Origin: JAJDAT01 sp964344185
GTDB lineage: Bacteria; Nitrospinota; Nitrospinia; Nitrospinales; JAJDAT01
DNA length: 64,000 nucleotides
Direction: 5' to 3'
Assembly (NCBI GenBank): GCA_964344185.1
Contig: CAYFMN010000011.1
Location: 1 to 64,000, forward strand
Shown here: in pieces, positions 61,675-64,000 of the stretch
Position numbering within the stretch: the first letter of the stretch is position 1
Layout of the letters: every line of letters begins with the position of its first letter
The notes under the pieces: generated by a model
Told to the model about the DNA's origin: nothing
The model's input: only the letters and a program-made list of their open reading frames with translations
Databases searched by the model: none
Made by a program: the position numbers and the translations under genes

Positions 61675-62730
61675 ATGTCAAACGATACGCGTTTTTTAAA
61701 AAGTTGGGATAATTTGCCCTTCGTAATATTTAGTTTTCGAAACGCATATTACGCTGTAAACGCAGAATTTGTAGAAAGTATAGTTTCATTACCGGAACTT
61801 TCTTCTCTGGATGAGGCTCCCAATTATTTTGTGGGGGTTTTTAATCTGCGCGGAAAAGTATTGCCTGTTATGGATCTTGATAAAAGGTTCGGATACGCTA
61901 GCCGTCCTTACTCTTTGACGGATAGCGTTGTCGTTGTCGAATATGGCGAAGAAAAAATTGGAATTGTGGTGAATGAGATTCACGATCTACAAAAAATTTC
62001 TGTTGATTTGATCGAAAACTCTTCTTCAACCGAAAGTCAAAGGAACTCAAACCCAAGCGTTATTGCCGGCCAAATAAAAGCCGACGACCGAATTATAACT
62101 TTGTTAGACCATGCGAAGCTTGTCCAGCATTCGATCGGCAATGATGATATGTCGATGGAAACGTCGATGAATTCAGATAAGCAGCGTCAAGTTTTTGGAG
62201 AATTAATAAATACGGAGGACGCGGAGATTTTTCACAAAAGGGCTTTAGAATTAATGCCTGCTGGGGAAAAAAGCGATTTAAAAGGCCAGCAAGATTATGC
62301 GATTTTTTCCCTGTCTGGAGAGTTATTTGCAATCGATATAAGTTTGGTCAAAGAGTTTTCCGAGATTACCAAAATTTTTCCAGCTCCATGTTGTCCAAAC
62401 TTTATTTTAGGAGATATTAATTTAAGAGGGGATATTTTAACTCTTATAGATGTACGTAGCTTTTTGAATTTGTCCGATACGAATGCGATTGAAGGTAAAA
62501 AAGTTGTGGTTATTCAAAAAAGAGATTTAATTATAGGTATCCAGGTAGACGAAGTTTTAGACGTAATGAAGATCGGTATGGATAAAGTTTTACCTCCGCC
62601 AGGCGGCTCTAAAAAACCAAAAGAAGAGTTTATAGAAGGAGTTTTCCCTTACAAGGAAGATATGATAGGCGTTATAGATCTTTTAAGGCTTCTTAATTCG
62701 GATAGTTTGATTGTGAATGAAGAAGTTTGA
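61675..62730 (+). CDS. cheW: CheW-type coupling protein with two CheW domains
   Basis: This 351-residue protein has two CheW/SH3-like domains: residues ~13-155 (VIFSFRNAYYAVNAEFVESI, VGVFNLRGKVLPVMDL) and ~200-345 (YAIFSLSGELFAIDISLVKE, ILGDINLRGDILTLID). CheW bridges receptors and CheA. The tandem form could link neighbouring signalling units in the array. AGGGA lies about eight bases upstream. It lies 29 bases after cheR and 35 bases before cheA, so all three are one operon. Confidence 0.92.
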   Translation: MSNDTRFLKSWDNLPFVIFSFRNAYYAVNAEFVESIVSLPELSSLDEAPNYFVGVFNLRGKVLPVMDLDKRFGYASRPYSLTDSVVVVEYGEEKIGIVVNEIHDLQKISVDLIENSSSTESQRNSNPSVIAGQIKADDRIITLLDHAKLVQHSIGNDDMSMETSMNSDKQRQVFGELINTEDAEIFHKRALELMPAGEKSDLKGQQDYAIFSLSGELFAIDISLVKEFSEITKIFPAPCCPNFILGDINLRGDILTLIDVRSFLNLSDTNAIEGKKVVVIQKRDLIIGIQVDEVLDVMKIGMDKVLPPPGGSKKPKEEFIEGVFPYKEDMIGVIDLLRLLNSDSLIVNEEV

Positions 62731-62765
62731 CCCAATAAAGTTTAGCAAGTAAAAGAGAAGATAGA

Positions 62766-63713
62766 ATGATTGAAGACGACGAGCTTCGAGAACTTTTTAA
62801 ATTAGAAAGCGAAGACCATTTGCAGGAAATTACCGAAGGATTGCTTGCGCTTGAAAAACAACCCGACGACGCTAAAGCCTTGGATATGGTTTATCGAAAA
62901 GCGCATATCATTAAAGGTTCCGCCGTCATGGTAGGCGAAGAGAAGATTGTTAAAATCGCTCATTTGATGGAAGAGTATCTAGCGTCTGTGAAAGACGGCA
63001 GAGCAAAATTCACTACAAAAAAGTTCGATTTGATTTATGAAGGACTCGACGCCATCCGTCCATTAGTTCAAGAGGCGATTTATGGAACTCCAGCCAATAT
63101 AGATTTAGGGGAAGTATTGTCCCGCCTCCAGTTTGGAGCCGAAGACGATTCGGATTCTGAATTAGTTTCCTCTGAAAGCGAAATTGAAGAACAAACGAAC
63201 AATAAAGATGTTCAGGTTAAAGGTGAAATAATTGAAGACGACGAACTTAGAGAGCTTTTTAAATTAGAGAGCGAAGATCATTTACAAGATATTACCGAAG
63301 GATTGCTTAAGCTTGAAAAGCAACCGGACGATGTTGACGCCTTGGATTTGGTTTACCGAAAAGCGCATATCATTAAAGGCTCCGCCGTAATGGTTGGCAA
63401 AGAAAATATCGTTAAAATCGCTCATTTGATAGAGGAATACCTGGCCTCGGTAAAAACCGGTAATTCAAAATTTACTTCAAAACAGTTCGATCTAATTTAT
63501 GAGGGTTTAGACGCAATTCGTCCTTTGGTTAAAGAGGCGATTTATGGAACTCCGCCAAATGTAGATATGGATTTGGTTTTGTCGCGTCTCCAATTTGGCG
63601 TTGACGAAGCTTCAGACTCAGAAACTGTTTCTGCAAGCGCTTTGGAAAACGAGCCCGGAATAAAAAATGAAGAAGCCGACGAATCGATTAAACCCATTCG
63701 AAAAAAGAAATAA
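62766..63713 (+). CDS. cheA: CheA N-terminal part: two tandem HPt domains (0 frame)
   Basis: A 315-residue frame ends at TAA 63711-63713. It contains two nearly identical HPt (P1) domains, each with YRKAHIIKGSAVMVG; the phospho-acceptors are His47 and His201, and the repeat period is 154 residues. The second copy resembles the first at DNA level, indicating a rather recent internal duplication. The kinase part continues downstream in the -1 frame, joined at an A_AAA_AAG heptamer. If real, the 0-frame product is a free double-HPt protein; otherwise this is the 5' part of a single cheA split by a one-base error. Confidence 0.88.
   Translation: MIEDDELRELFKLESEDHLQEITEGLLALEKQPDDAKALDMVYRKAHIIKGSAVMVGEEKIVKIAHLMEEYLASVKDGRAKFTTKKFDLIYEGLDAIRPLVQEAIYGTPANIDLGEVLSRLQFGAEDDSDSELVSSESEIEEQTNNKDVQVKGEIIEDDELRELFKLESEDHLQDITEGLLKLEKQPDDVDALDLVYRKAHIIKGSAVMVGKENIVKIAHLIEEYLASVKTGNSKFTSKQFDLIYEGLDAIRPLVKEAIYGTPPNVDMDLVLSRLQFGVDEASDSETVSASALENEPGIKNEEADESIKPIRKKK
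63701..63707 (+). promoter_or_regulatory. A_AAA_AAG slippery heptamer at the cheA frame junction
   Basis: In the 0 frame the codons are CGA AAA AAG AAA TAA, so the heptamer is in the phase required for -1 slippage, as in E. coli dnaX. A -1 shift continues as GAA ATA AAA ACC into the kinase frame. I see no upstream Shine-Dalgarno-like stimulator and only a weak downstream structure. Confidence 0.5.
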
Positions 63714-64000
63714 AAACCGAAAAACAAATCTCTAGAGCCTTAGACGCCGCAAATAAAATTTTGCACGAGGAACCAGAAACCAACGTTGCGGTCTCTTCAG
63801 CGAAAAAATATGTTATCGAAACGGTGCGGGTCGATACCAGCATGTTGGACGATCTTGTCACTCAAACGGGAGAACTCACCGTCACTAAGTTAAAAATGGA
63901 TAAGCGGTTTGAAGAATTTGAAGAGATGTTGTTTTTGTTGGATGAATGGAAAAGAAAATCTTCCCATCATAAACGGATTTTTGAAGAGTTAGAAAGAAAT
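63707..64000 (+). CDS. cheA: CheA continuation in the -1 frame (partial, runs off the window)
   Basis: The frame reads EIKTEKQISRALDAANKILH, a linker, then KYVIETVRVDTSMLDDLVTQ and TGELTVTKLKMDK, the start of the CheA dimerisation (P3) helices, and it is open to the window end. It has no start codon or ribosome-binding site of its own near the junction, so it must be translated from the upstream HPt frame by frameshifting or through a corrected sequence. Confidence 0.85.

Noticed and set aside
1..64000. tRNA, rRNA, CRISPR arrays, transposases and integrases
   Set aside because: I found no cloverleaf-like segment, no regular repeat-spacer array and no transposase or recombinase motif on either strand by reading; a covariance-model scan was not possible.

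Overview
The window looks like the chromosome of a Gram-negative, respiring, chemosensory bacterium. DNA is moderately AT-rich and genes are densely packed. Gene content (a proton-pumping complex I operon, a universal-stress protein fused to PCP_red-type domains, oleAB, a MoxR/DUF4175 operon) reminds me of Nitrospinota or neighbouring former deltaproteobacterial lineages. That placement is an inference from gene content, not from a marker gene. A run of ten N at 61419-61428 shows the source is a scaffolded draft, which matters when judging the broken reading frames near the right end.

Layout. 1-1.8 kb: an orphan antitoxin-like gene and a hicBA toxin-antitoxin pair inside a mosaic of short dispersed repeats; two almost identical ~100-bp direct repeats flank hicBA. 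1.4-10.5 kb (minus strand): complex I genes nuoA-C-H-I-J-K-L-M-N from a near-consensus sigma-70 promoter at 10616-10644; nuoB, D, E, F and G are absent. 11-13.3 kb: a CBS-pair protein and small uncharacterised genes. 13.4-30.2 kb (minus strand): a ~17-kb block of five very large, translationally coupled genes of unknown function (one with a DUF6603-like region) led by a Nudix-plus-membrane protein. A decayed copy of the 3' end of moxR lies at the far side of this block and intact moxR at the near side, so the block appears to have been inserted or duplicated next to moxR. This block is the best candidate for an undescribed system.

30.7-36.7 kb (minus strand): DUF4175-like membrane coiled-coil protein, TPR/peptidase-MA protein and MoxR ATPase. 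37-41 kb: a cNMP-PAS-hybrid histidine kinase, a CheB-type protein and a TPR protein. 41.5-47.3 kb: small uncharacterised genes and two pentapeptide-repeat proteins, one of 784 residues with a membrane anchor. 47.4-57.3 kb: DUF4143 ATPase behind a perfect 35-bp palindrome, class II aldolase, Usp/PCP_red fusion, MsbA-type ABC exporter whose start codon abuts a terminator, oleA-oleB, and a PIN-domain toxin-antitoxin pair followed by a relic of the oleB 3' end.

57.6-64 kb: a chemosensory cluster with cheY, a frameshifted PilJ-type chemoreceptor, cheR-TPR (interrupted by the assembly gap), a double-domain CheW and a CheA with two tandem HPt domains. Its kinase part is in the -1 frame after an exact A_AAA_AAG slippery heptamer. 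The window ends inside this cheA.
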